In this document: positions 15,075 through 22,505 of the stretch, in pieces
How positions within the stretch are numbered: position 1 is the stretch's first letter
Layout: every line of letters starts with the position of its first letter
Virus record (IMG/VR): IMGVR_UViG_3300024433_000638
Location: 1-27,309 of that record
Origin: a virus
Direction: 5' to 3' (one strand)
DNA: 27,309 nucleotides
Notes under the pieces: model-generated
The model's database searches: none
What the model was told of the DNA's origin: nothing
What the model saw: only the letters and a program-made list of their open reading frames with translations
Made by a program: the position numbers and the translations under genes

Positions 15075-16985
15075 ATGGCAAGAAAAACAGTATTTCAACA
15101 ATTAAACGACTTATTTGGACCCGAAGTAAAGAGTCAACAAAATAAGTCTAGATATTCTATAAACGATAAAGAACTCCTTAAAACTAAATCTAAGGAAGAA
15201 TATGACTATGAGAAGTTAAAAAGACAACAAGACGCTTATCTAGCTAATCAATGGAAAAAAGTAGATAATGAAATCTACCAACACTCTATATATTATGAAA
15301 CAACTAGATTAGCATCTTATGCGGATTTCGAGGGTATGGAATTTTTTCCTGAAATTGCAGCAGCTTTAGATATAATGATGGAAGAGTCTACAACTTTAAA
15401 TGCAGAAAATAAAGTGTTAAACATTTTTTCTGAAAGTAGAAGGGTAAGGAGAATATTGGAGGATTTATTTTTTAATAGATTAGATATTCATACATCATTA
15501 CCTATGTGGACTAGAAATGTTTGTAAATATGGTGATGACTTTTTATATTTAAATATCGATCCCGATGACGGTATAACTAGCGTAAAACAATTACCTAATA
15601 TTGAAATTAGTAGGAAAGAAAATGCTGGATTTGGTGAAAACTCAATGAATGCAGAAAAAGATAAATTTAACCCTGTTAAGTTTGTGTGGGGACAAAGAGA
15701 TATTGAGTTTAATGCTTGGCAAATTGCACATTTTAGGTTGTTAGGTGACGATAGAAGATTACCTTATGGTACTTCTATGTTAGAAAAAGCTAGAAGAATA
15801 TGGAAACAACTATTACTTTCTGAAGATGCAATGTTAATATATAGAGTTACTAGGGCACCAGAAAGAAGGATATTTAAAATATTTGTGGGTAATATTGATG
15901 AACAAGATGTACCATCCTATGTAAATAAGATTGCAGATAACTTTAAAAGAAGTCCCGTAATTGATCAAAACACAGGACAGATAGATAGTAGGTACAATCA
16001 AATGGCACAAGATCAAGATTATTTTATTCCTGTTAGGGACGCAAGTGCACCATCACCAATAGAGACTTTACCTGGTGCAACTAACCTATCTGAGATTGCA
16101 GATATACAATATTTACAGAAAAAATTATTTACTGCACTTAGAGTACCTAAACCGTTTTTAGGTTTTGAAGAAACTAATGGTGATGGTAAAAACTTAGCGT
16201 TACAAGATATTAGATTTGCTAGGACTATTAATAGGATACAACAGGCAATGTTACAAGAATTAAATAAGTTAGCAATTATTCATTTATATATTTTAGGTTT
16301 GGAGGATGAGTTAGAAAATTTCACTATAACACTTAATAATCCTTCTACACAAGCAGAGATGTTAAAAATAGAACAAACACAATTAAAAGTTACACTTTAT
16401 AAAGACGCAGTTTCTGATGCAGGTAATGGATTTGGGTCTATGTCAATGACAAGGGCGAGAAAAGAAATACTTGGTATGTCTGACGAAGATATAAGAAATG
16501 ATTTAGAACAACAAAGACTAGAGAAAGCGGCAGCGGCTGAAATGGAACAAACTGCAAACATTATTAAGAAAACAGGAATATTCGATAGAGTAGACAAACT
16601 TTATGGTGATTTCTCTACATTAACAGGTAAATCACCCGAAGAAGGTGGAGATGACACTGGTGGTGAAATGTCTGGTTTTGGTGGTGATGCAGGTGGTTTA
16701 GAATCTGCAGCAGATAGTTTAGCTGGTGGTGAAGCATCGGCAGCAGAAACAGAAACCGCAGTAGAGTCAACAAAAGACAAAAAAGATAATCTTTTATTAG
16801 AACAAGAAAAGAGAAAATACGAAGAGAAAGTTAAAAAATATCAAAACATATATTTAAATAGACTTATGGAAAGTTTAGATAAAAATGATAAAGTTTTTAA
16901 CTTAGATGATGTAGAAAAAGATACGGAAATATTAAACTCAAAAATTGGTGATATCACAAAAGAAATTGAGAATTTAACAAAATAG
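15075..16985 (+). CDS. gp20: Portal vertex protein (T4 gp20-like)
   Basis: Dodecameric portal through which DNA enters and leaves the head. The clearest family signature is YRVTRAPERRIFKIFVGNID (about 256-275), the conserved gp20 segment, followed by the paired helix region DNFKRSPVIDQNTGQI, then FIPVRD, TLPGATNLSEIADIQYLQ and RVPKPFLG, all in the same order as in gp20. At 636 residues it is longer than T4 gp20 because of a C-terminal extension (about 500-636) that is Gly/Ala/Glu-rich and then a charged coiled coil. The extension contains AVE|S and LME|S, possible prohead protease sites that are not expected in a classical portal. Confidence 0.95.
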   Translation: MARKTVFQQLNDLFGPEVKSQQNKSRYSINDKELLKTKSKEEYDYEKLKRQQDAYLANQWKKVDNEIYQHSIYYETTRLASYADFEGMEFFPEIAAALDIMMEESTTLNAENKVLNIFSESRRVRRILEDLFFNRLDIHTSLPMWTRNVCKYGDDFLYLNIDPDDGITSVKQLPNIEISRKENAGFGENSMNAEKDKFNPVKFVWGQRDIEFNAWQIAHFRLLGDDRRLPYGTSMLEKARRIWKQLLLSEDAMLIYRVTRAPERRIFKIFVGNIDEQDVPSYVNKIADNFKRSPVIDQNTGQIDSRYNQMAQDQDYFIPVRDASAPSPIETLPGATNLSEIADIQYLQKKLFTALRVPKPFLGFEETNGDGKNLALQDIRFARTINRIQQAMLQELNKLAIIHLYILGLEDELENFTITLNNPSTQAEMLKIEQTQLKVTLYKDAVSDAGNGFGSMSMTRARKEILGMSDEDIRNDLEQQRLEKAAAAEMEQTANIIKKTGIFDRVDKLYGDFSTLTGKSPEEGGDDTGGEMSGFGGDAGGLESAADSLAGGEASAAETETAVESTKDKKDNLLLEQEKRKYEEKVKKYQNIYLNRLMESLDKNDKVFNLDDVEKDTEILNSKIGDITKEIENLTK

Positions 16986-17005
16986 AACTTTTTTATAAAT
17001 TTAAG

Positions 17006-17013
17006 ATATTTAT
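17006..17013 (+). promoter_or_regulatory. ATATTTAT box upstream of 17028
   Basis: ATATTTAT ends 14 bases before the ATG at 17028, with a six-T run about 15 bases further upstream. Confidence 0.55.
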
Positions 17014-17027
17014 TTATTAAAAAGAAC

Positions 17028-17792
17028 ATGATCAATTTCGGCAACATAAAAGATACCTTTAAAAATTTAGTTATTGAGTCTACAATTAGAAAAGACAATA
17101 AGGGTAAAAAACTATTTTCTAAGTTTTTAAAAACAATCAAAGAAAACCAAACATTAAAAGATCAATACCTAATCTATAGTAATTTACAAAATACTAAACT
17201 TGATGACGGTGTTGAGGCTAGGGAATTTGTTAAGGAGAACATTGAACTTCTTAAAACATTAAATGAAACTCACATTAAGAAAGGTAATGAGTTTTTCCTT
17301 AAACTACTCAAAGGTAATAAAATAGTAAAAGAAAATCAAGAATTTTATAATAAAGTATCTTATTTAGTTAACACTGAAAAGACACCTTCTAACATTAAAA
17401 AGATTAATGAGTCAATTAATTATATTATTAGACTTATGTTAGAAAAAGAAGAAGTAGAAGAAGTTGTCACAGAAAGTATTGATTTACCACCTAGTGTCTT
17501 AACAAAGTTGGCGGTAAATAAATTCAATTCAAAATACTCAGACATTACAGAATCAGAAAAAGAAATAATTAAGACAGTCCTTAATGGTAGTAATGAAGAT
17601 AAAGAAGAAACATTTAATAAACTAAAAAGAAAGTGTATTGACACTATCGATAATAAATTAAATGAGTCTTCTGATTTAGATTTAAAAGATAAACTTTTAA
17701 AAGTTAAAGATAAATTACTAAACACTAATTTTAGTTTAGACAATTTTAATTCGGATATAGGTAAGATTTATGATTTAAATGAATCTATATAA
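17028..17792 (+). CDS. Probable prohead core protein in the gene 67/68 position
   Basis: 254 residues, helical, Lys/Glu/Asn-rich, no membrane segment. It lies between portal and prohead protease, the place of genes 67 and 68 in T4, whose products are prohead core proteins chopped by gp21. Seven hydrophobic-x-Glu sites are each followed by Ser or Thr: VIE|S (15-18), LNE|T (78-81), INE|S (126-129), VTE|S (147-150), ITE|S (173-176), LNE|S (211-214) and LNE|S (250-253). Complete cleavage would reduce it to peptides. No sequence resemblance to gp67 or gp68 is obvious, so the role is inferred from position and sites. A structured RNA region and terminator follow. Confidence 0.65.
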   Translation: MINFGNIKDTFKNLVIESTIRKDNKGKKLFSKFLKTIKENQTLKDQYLIYSNLQNTKLDDGVEAREFVKENIELLKTLNETHIKKGNEFFLKLLKGNKIVKENQEFYNKVSYLVNTEKTPSNIKKINESINYIIRLMLEKEEVEEVVTESIDLPPSVLTKLAVNKFNSKYSDITESEKEIIKTVLNGSNEDKEETFNKLKRKCIDTIDNKLNESSDLDLKDKLLKVKDKLLNTNFSLDNFNSDIGKIYDLNESI

Positions 17793-17808
17793 TAATATTA
17801 ATTAGAAA

Positions 17809-17841
17809 AACGGATTAGGACCGTTATTGTCTACGGACAAT
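17809..17841 (+). ncRNA. Two abutting hairpins of unknown role before the terminator
   Basis: Hairpin 1 is AACGG (17809-17813), loop ATTAGGA, CCGTT (17821-17825). Hairpin 2 begins on the very next base: ATTGTC (17826-17831), loop TACG, GACAAT (17836-17841), giving C(UACG)G, one of the exceptionally stable UNCG tetraloops. They could stack end to end and stand six bases before a terminator hairpin. Whether this is a processed 3' end, a small RNA or a protein-binding site cannot be told from the sequence. No tRNA or known riboswitch fits. Confidence 0.45.
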
Positions 17842-17847
17842 GTATTA

Positions 17848-17880
17848 CCCACTAAAGTTCGCTACTATAGTGGGTTTTTT
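17848..17880 (+). terminator. Rho-independent terminator after 17028-17792
   Basis: CCCACTA (17848-17854) pairs with TAGTGGG (17868-17874) around a 13-base loop and is followed by six T residues. It separates the core-protein gene from the promoter of the next gene. Confidence 0.85.
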
Positions 17881-17892
17881 CTTGACTAAAAT

Positions 17893-17921
17893 TTGACATT
17901 TCACGTTTAAATTTGTATTAT
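17893..17921 (+). promoter_or_regulatory. Possible sigma-70-like promoter upstream of 17970
   Basis: TTGACA (17893-17898), 17 bases, TATTAT (17916-17921). TAAATTTG (17908-17915) also matches the Bacteroidetes -7 form TAnnTTTG, but then the nearest upstream TTG (17882-17884) is 23 bases away, outside the usual spacing. A promoter is expected here because a terminator lies immediately upstream and no ATATTTAT box is present. Confidence 0.45.
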
Positions 17922-17969
17922 TATAATATACAAACTTTAAAAATAACAAAAAAATGAAAGAAATGATTA

Positions 17970-18407
17970 ATGAAATTAGGAAAAGAAATCAAATTAGATT
18001 TATTAGACAACTACAAAACTAAAATTGGGACAGTTAATAACAAAGAATCAAAAAGTTTATACATCAACTTATGTGCGTGGGGACAATTAAGTAAATTAGA
18101 TGAAAACTTAAATTATGATTACTATTTACGTAACGTAAGAAAAAAAATAAAACAAAAATTGAATAACTCCTTAAACAAGGATTTATTCCACAACCATAAG
18201 TACATAGTAGATTTAGATATGAGAACTTCTGGATTATCTGTAGAAAAAAGAAGTTTTATGAGTTGTGAGATAACATTATTCCAAAAGAAGTATCTACCTT
18301 TAAATAAACCTAGAATTGTAGATAATACTAAAGAGATTATCAAAGACGTTGTAACTGACTGTTTGGAAAACAATTCTATTTTCACTTTCCATAGAACTAA
18401 AAAGTAA
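17970..18407 (+). CDS. Protein of unknown function (145 aa)
   Basis: 145 residues, basic, not recognised. N-terminal strands (KEIKLDLLDNY), Cys-Trp segment (YINLCAWGQLSKLD), basic helix (YYLRNVRKKIKQKLNNSL), strands (HKYIVDLDMR, CEITLFQKKY) and a C-terminal helix (TKEIIKDVVTDCLE). The mixed alpha/beta pattern suggests a soluble enzyme-like or regulatory protein rather than a fibre or scaffold. It has none of the protease-type sites frequent in its neighbours and is preceded by its own terminator-promoter pair, so it may be expressed differently from the surrounding head genes. The start is ATG 17970; ATGs at 17954 and 17963 belong to another frame. Confidence 0.7.
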   Translation: MKLGKEIKLDLLDNYKTKIGTVNNKESKSLYINLCAWGQLSKLDENLNYDYYLRNVRKKIKQKLNNSLNKDLFHNHKYIVDLDMRTSGLSVEKRSFMSCEITLFQKKYLPLNKPRIVDNTKEIIKDVVTDCLENNSIFTFHRTKK

Positions 18408-18425
18408 TTTTTTTAACATAGTGAT

Positions 18426-18433
18426 ATATTTAT
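18426..18433 (+). promoter_or_regulatory. ATATTTAT box upstream of the prohead protease gene
   Basis: ATATTTAT ends 20 bases before the ATG at 18454, in the 46-base gap after the 145-residue gene, with a seven-T run about 14 bases upstream. Confidence 0.55.
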
Positions 18434-18453
18434 AATTAAAGTATATCATTATT

Positions 18454-19143
18454 ATGGAAATATTAAAAAAGAACGAGATAAAGAAGAAAGGTATTCTAAT
18501 CGAATATGATGCAGGATACATTTCTCCAAAAGATAACCGACACTTTATTAGTGAAATGACAAAACTATCAAAAGGGGAACCTATTATAGAGGAACCTTTG
18601 ATAGTTTATGCGGTTATGCAGAAATACGGGGTGGAAAACAGAAATGAAAGAGTATATCCTGAAGCTTTACTTAGAAGAGAAGCAGAAAACTATCTTAAAC
18701 TTATTAAAGAAAAAAGAGCGTTAGGTGAAGCAGATCATCCAGAATCGTCTATCGTTGCAGTAAGTAGGATTTCACATAATGTTGTAGACTTATGGTGGGA
18801 AGGTAATGTACTTATGGGTAAACTAGAAATCATTATGTCACCAGGATTCGTAAATCAAGGAATCATATCTTGTGAAGGTGACAGAGTGGCAAATTATTTA
18901 AGAAAAGGTTTAAAGATTGGTGTATCATCTAGAGGTGTAGGTTCTTTAGAAAAAGAAGGTGGTAAAAATATTGTACAAGAAGATTTTGAATTAATTTGTT
19001 GGGATATTGTTACATCACCATCTACTCCAGGATCTTGGATATATAGTGAGGAACCTTCTACAGAACAACAGATGTCAGAATCTAAGACTAAAAAAGAAGA
19101 TACATTACTTAAAGACAATCTTAATAATTTTCTATTAGATTAA
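18454..19143 (+). CDS. gp21: Prohead core protease (T4 gp21-like)
   Basis: Serine protease that degrades the scaffold and trims the capsid protein during head maturation. In 229 residues, the catalytic His is in GEADHPE (H95) and the catalytic Ser in VSSRGVG (S158 or S159), with ICWDIVTSPSTPG (181-193) forming the conserved Asp/Pro-Ser segment of this family. The NRNERVYP segment (62-69) is another family signature. A potential autocleavage site MSE|S (207-210) lies before a charged C-terminal tail, consistent with gp21, which processes itself. Order protease-scaffold-capsid is the same as T4 21-22-23. Confidence 0.95.
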   Translation: MEILKKNEIKKKGILIEYDAGYISPKDNRHFISEMTKLSKGEPIIEEPLIVYAVMQKYGVENRNERVYPEALLRREAENYLKLIKEKRALGEADHPESSIVAVSRISHNVVDLWWEGNVLMGKLEIIMSPGFVNQGIISCEGDRVANYLRKGLKIGVSSRGVGSLEKEGGKNIVQEDFELICWDIVTSPSTPGSWIYSEEPSTEQQMSESKTKKEDTLLKDNLNNFLLD

Positions 19144-19172
19144 TAAAAAAACACACTTTTTAGATTTATTGC

Positions 19173-19180
19173 ATATTTAT
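19173..19180 (+). promoter_or_regulatory. ATATTTAT box upstream of the scaffold gene
   Basis: ATATTTAT 58 bases before the ATG at 19239, the largest spacing among the copies. The extra space holds the AATGCATT double palindrome (19187-19204). No box is seen before the capsid gene, so this one may serve both genes. Confidence 0.5.
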
Positions 19181-19186
19181 TAATTA

Positions 19187-19204
19187 AATGCATTGTAATG
19201 CATT
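19187..19204. repeat. Paired palindrome AATGCATT-GT-AATGCATT
   Basis: Two copies of the self-complementary octamer AATGCATT (19187-19194 and 19197-19204), two bases apart, in the leader region between the presumed promoter box and the scaffold start. It could be an operator for a dimeric protein or, in RNA, a hairpin with a tiny loop in the leader of the scaffold-capsid mRNA. No comparable element precedes other genes here. Confidence 0.6.
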
Positions 19205-19238
19205 ATTAATAATAATATTTTAAAAAAATAAAATTAAA

Positions 19239-20624
19239 ATGGCTGAAAAAAAGAAATCAATCATCGAAGAGGCTTTACTAGAAGCAAAGTCTTTAGAAGA
19301 TGCCTTAAAAGCCAACACGAAAGAAATGCTTGCGGCACATATGTCCAAGGAATTTGAAAGTATCGTTGAGTCGTCTTTAAAAGAGAAAGACGAAGAAGTC
19401 AAAGAAGAAGAAACTGAAGAAGTTTCTGAACAAATGGATGACGATGCTATTGAAGGGTCTGATGATGAAAAAGAAGAAGTAGTTGACTTAGATGTTGATG
19501 AAGATGATGATTCTGATGAAGATGAAATGGAAGACATGGAGTTAGATTTAGATGTAGTCGATTCTGATGAAGATGAAGTTGATGACGTTGAACTTGATTT
19601 GGATACCGAACTAGACTTAGATGCTGGTGAAGGTGAAGAAGATATGGGAGATGTTGAAATGGATTTAGAATTACCTATGGATATGGAAATGGGAGGAGAA
19701 GAAGTAATGGACTTAACAGATGCGTCTGATGACGAAGTTATTAAAGTATTTAAAAAACTCTCTGACGATGATGAAGTAGAAGTAGTAAAAGATGGTGACG
19801 CAATTCATTTAACAGATAACGAAACTGGTGCAGAGTATTACATTAAAGAATCTATGGATGAAATGGAAGAAATGATGAACGAAAAAGAGTATTGTGCTGA
19901 AGGCGATTGTGGTGGAATGGGTGAAACCATTTACGAAATCGAAATGGATGAAGATTCTGACATCGCTGAAATGATGAAAGAAATGGATGACATGGATGAC
20001 ATGGATGAAGGACATTACGAAGAAGGTTATCATATGAAAGAAGAGGACATGGAAGAAGGTGCTTACATTGATGAGGAGGAAGAGAAAATAGAAGAAGATA
20101 GACTACAAAGACACAGAAAGTTCGCTGGTAAACAAAGATACAGTGGAGCTAAAGTCGGTAGAAGAGACGAATCTAGAAAATCTCGTAAACCTCTAATCAA
20201 TAGAAAACCAAAATCATCTACAGTTTCTGAAAATAAGATAATGAAAGATTACAGAGAGTTGAAGTCTAAAAACGAAGAGTATAAGAAAGCACTCAATGTA
20301 TTCAAAGACAAACTCAATGAGGTGGCTTTGTTCAACACTAATTTAGCGTATGTGAATAGACTTTTCACTGAGCATTCAACAACCAAAAAGGAAAAAATGG
20401 ATATCCTTAAAAGGTTTGACAATGCTGAGACCATTAAAGAGTCTAAAAACATTTACAAAACAGTTAAAACTGAGTTGGATAACGTACAACCAATCAATGA
20501 GTCTGTCGAAAGAAAAGTTAATAAGACTATAGAGTCTTCAAAGTCGACAAATCTAAATGAATCTACTGCATATGTAGATCCACAGATTACGGCAATTAAA
20601 GATTTAATGAGAAGAATCTCATAA
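19239..20624 (+). CDS. Acidic prohead scaffolding protein (T4 gp22 position)
   Basis: 461 residues directly between protease and capsid genes, where T4 has gene 22. Helical N-terminus (1-48, IIEEALLEAKSLEDALKANT); very acidic low-complexity region (about 50-160, Asp/Glu runs); a small domain (about 160-205); a second acidic Met-rich region (about 205-285) with a CAEGDC pair; a basic segment (about 288-327); then a coiled-coil C-terminal half (about 330-461). Candidate cleavage sites include IVE|S (42-45), IKE|S (399-402), INE|S (419-422) and LNE|S (439-442), as expected for a scaffold destroyed at maturation. Identification rests on position and composition, not on sequence likeness to gp22. 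Confidence 0.85.
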   Translation: MAEKKKSIIEEALLEAKSLEDALKANTKEMLAAHMSKEFESIVESSLKEKDEEVKEEETEEVSEQMDDDAIEGSDDEKEEVVDLDVDEDDDSDEDEMEDMELDLDVVDSDEDEVDDVELDLDTELDLDAGEGEEDMGDVEMDLELPMDMEMGGEEVMDLTDASDDEVIKVFKKLSDDDEVEVVKDGDAIHLTDNETGAEYYIKESMDEMEEMMNEKEYCAEGDCGGMGETIYEIEMDEDSDIAEMMKEMDDMDDMDEGHYEEGYHMKEEDMEEGAYIDEEEEKIEEDRLQRHRKFAGKQRYSGAKVGRRDESRKSRKPLINRKPKSSTVSENKIMKDYRELKSKNEEYKKALNVFKDKLNEVALFNTNLAYVNRLFTEHSTTKKEKMDILKRFDNAETIKESKNIYKTVKTELDNVQPINESVERKVNKTIESSKSTNLNESTAYVDPQITAIKDLMRRIS

Positions 20625-20657
20625 AAAATAATAACAAAAAAATAAAAAACTCAAAAA

Positions 20658-22418
20658 ATGGGACATTTATTAAATTCAGGTGAAGTCGGAAATATCGGAC
20701 TAGAACACCTAAAACAAATTAGATCTAAAACTATTTCTAAGTGGAACAAACTTGGTTTCCTAGAAGGTTTAAAAGGTCACGTAAAAGAGAACATCGCACA
20801 GTTGTATGAAAACCAAGCGTCTTCACTACTTAACGAATCTACAGATGCAGGTTCGTCAGGTTCATTCGAGACAGTGGTATTTCCAATTGTACGAAGAGTA
20901 TTCTCAAAATTATTGGCGAATGATATCGTATCGGTACAAGCGATGAACATGCCAATTGGAAAATTATTCTTTTTTGTACCTAAAACATCATCTACACAAG
21001 TTCCTTTGAACGGTAAAGATGGTGGTGCTAACGGATCACTACCAGAATGTGTTATTTCTGGTTGTAGTTCAGCAACTACAATCACTCCATTCTTAGAGAA
21101 GTCACTATATGACTTATTCTATAATGATGGTTTATTTGACGCATCTAAAGGAAAACAACTCGTTACTGCAGGTGGAGAGGATTCTTTCTATGGTGTTGTA
21201 CTTAACGCTAACGGAGAAAAAGTTCCTACTGCATTAACTGCACAACCTTTAGCATCTGATGGTTCATTCAGAAGTGTTAAAATGTGTGTAACTGGATTCT
21301 CTTCTACTAACGCAGGTAGATTAACAGGACCAGACGGAAATGAAATGGATACTGAAACTTTCTTAGCTTCTTTATCAGTAGTTTCTACACCAGCAATCGT
21401 TGATGGTGACGGTAATGAAATTATTGCAGCAGGTGGTACAGTACCATTCAGAGTAGTAACACAGAAATACGGAAGAGGTATCGTTGATTACGGTGATATC
21501 TGTACTCCTGATGGATGTTTACTAATCGAATTGGATCTTACACACCCAGCTTGTATCGATTGTTCTTCTGCTAACTTTGACGGATATGTTGGAGCAGCAA
21601 CAGGAACTTCATTTACAGGTTTGACTGTAGCTTGGAGACGATACGAATCATTAGAATTCGCAACTGAAATGGGTGAGGTATCATTCGAACTTGATGAGGT
21701 TGTGGTTTCTGTAACGGAAAGAAAACTAAGAGCTACTTGGTCACCAGAATTGGCACAAGACGTTAGTGCATTCCATAACATTGATGCGGAAGCAGAACTT
21801 ACGGCATTATTGTCTGAGCAAGTTGCAGCGGAAATCGATAGAGAGATCCTAAGAGACTTGAGAGTTGGTTCAGCTTGGCAATTGAGATGGGATTACAACG
21901 GATGGAAAAGAGCAAATAACGGTGGTGGATTCAACGCTTACACTCAAAAAGAGTGGAATCAGACGTTGATTACTAAAGTAAACCAAATTTCAGCTCAGAT
22001 TCATAAATCAACACTTAGAGGTGGTGCAAACTTTGTCGTAGTTTCGTCTGAAGTTTCAGCTATCTTTGATGATTTGGAGTACTTCCACGTATCAAACGCT
22101 AATCCAGAGCAGGATCAGTACAATATGGGAATTGAGAAAATAGGTTCATTAGGTGGAAGATACACTGTGTATCGTGATCCATATGCACCAGCTAACTCAA
22201 TTATCATTGGACATAAAGGTAAGTCATTGTTGGACACTGGGTACATTTACGCACCTTACGTACCACTACAATTGACACCTACGTTACAAAATCCATTCAA
22301 CTTCTCACCAACGAAGGGGATTATGACAAGATACGCTAAGAAAATGGTTAATAACCGTTTCTATGGTGTTATCACTGTCGATGGTGTTCAAACGTTTGAC
22401 ATTAACGAATTGAGATAA
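20658..22418 (+). CDS. gp23: Major capsid protein (T4 gp23-like, HK97 fold)
   Basis: 586 residues. gp23-like segments in order: VFPIVRRVFSKLLANDIVSV (74-93), AEAELTALLSEQVAAEIDRE (377-396), ANFVVVSSEVSAIF (457-470) and the C-terminal YIYAPYVPLQLTP / GIMTRYAKK (529-562). Residues 57-61, LLNE|S, mark a probable prohead-protease cut after E60, close to the known E65 cut in T4 gp23, removing a helical delta domain. Between about 110 and 335 lies an insertion with seven Cys (131, 136, 210, 282, 287, 299, 302). Base composition is visibly less AT-rich than the neighbours, as expected for a very highly expressed gene. A strong terminator follows. Confidence 0.96.
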   Translation: MGHLLNSGEVGNIGLEHLKQIRSKTISKWNKLGFLEGLKGHVKENIAQLYENQASSLLNESTDAGSSGSFETVVFPIVRRVFSKLLANDIVSVQAMNMPIGKLFFFVPKTSSTQVPLNGKDGGANGSLPECVISGCSSATTITPFLEKSLYDLFYNDGLFDASKGKQLVTAGGEDSFYGVVLNANGEKVPTALTAQPLASDGSFRSVKMCVTGFSSTNAGRLTGPDGNEMDTETFLASLSVVSTPAIVDGDGNEIIAAGGTVPFRVVTQKYGRGIVDYGDICTPDGCLLIELDLTHPACIDCSSANFDGYVGAATGTSFTGLTVAWRRYESLEFATEMGEVSFELDEVVVSVTERKLRATWSPELAQDVSAFHNIDAEAELTALLSEQVAAEIDREILRDLRVGSAWQLRWDYNGWKRANNGGGFNAYTQKEWNQTLITKVNQISAQIHKSTLRGGANFVVVSSEVSAIFDDLEYFHVSNANPEQDQYNMGIEKIGSLGGRYTVYRDPYAPANSIIIGHKGKSLLDTGYIYAPYVPLQLTPTLQNPFNFSPTKGIMTRYAKKMVNNRFYGVITVDGVQTFDINELR

Positions 22419-22437
22419 TCAATTTTATATATGTTAC

Positions 22438-22468
22438 AAAAAGGGTAGATTTTTTCTACCCTTTTTTT
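22438..22468 (+). terminator. Strong rho-independent terminator after the capsid gene
   Basis: A stem of at least 12 bp (AAAAAGGGTAGA, 22438-22449, with TCTACCC plus T-run, 22455-22466) around a five-T loop, ending in seven T residues. It closes the head transcription unit. Confidence 0.92.
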
Positions 22469-22478
22469 GTTTTATAAC

Positions 22479-22486
22479 ATATTTAT
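22479..22486 (+). promoter_or_regulatory. ATATTTAT box upstream of 22506
   Basis: ATATTTAT ends 19 bases before the ATG at 22506 and begins 10 bases after the capsid terminator, again a box directly following a terminator, where a new promoter is needed. Confidence 0.6.
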
Positions 22487-22505
22487 TAATATATTAGCAT
22501 TCCAT

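Noticed and set aside
17800-17880. Possible tRNA, because of a GTTCG in a folded intergenic region
   Set aside because: There is no acceptor stem, anticodon arm or D arm; GTTCG lies in the loop of the terminator.
17954-18022. 22-codon reading frame (MKEMINEIRKRN...) overlapping the start of 17970
   Set aside because: It is short, without recognisable features, and overlaps a longer coding frame; it could be a leader peptide but nothing supports that.
19983-20009. Tandem 9-base repeat ATGGATGAC in the scaffold gene
   Set aside because: It simply encodes the Met-Asp-Asp acidic repeats of the protein; three short copies do not indicate an independent DNA element.
22467-22505. Upstream TTG start giving 13 extra N-terminal residues to the 22506 gene
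   Set aside because: The TTG lies in the T-run of the capsid terminator and upstream of the ATATTTAT box; the ATG at 22506 gives the targeting-like N-terminus seen in other proteins.
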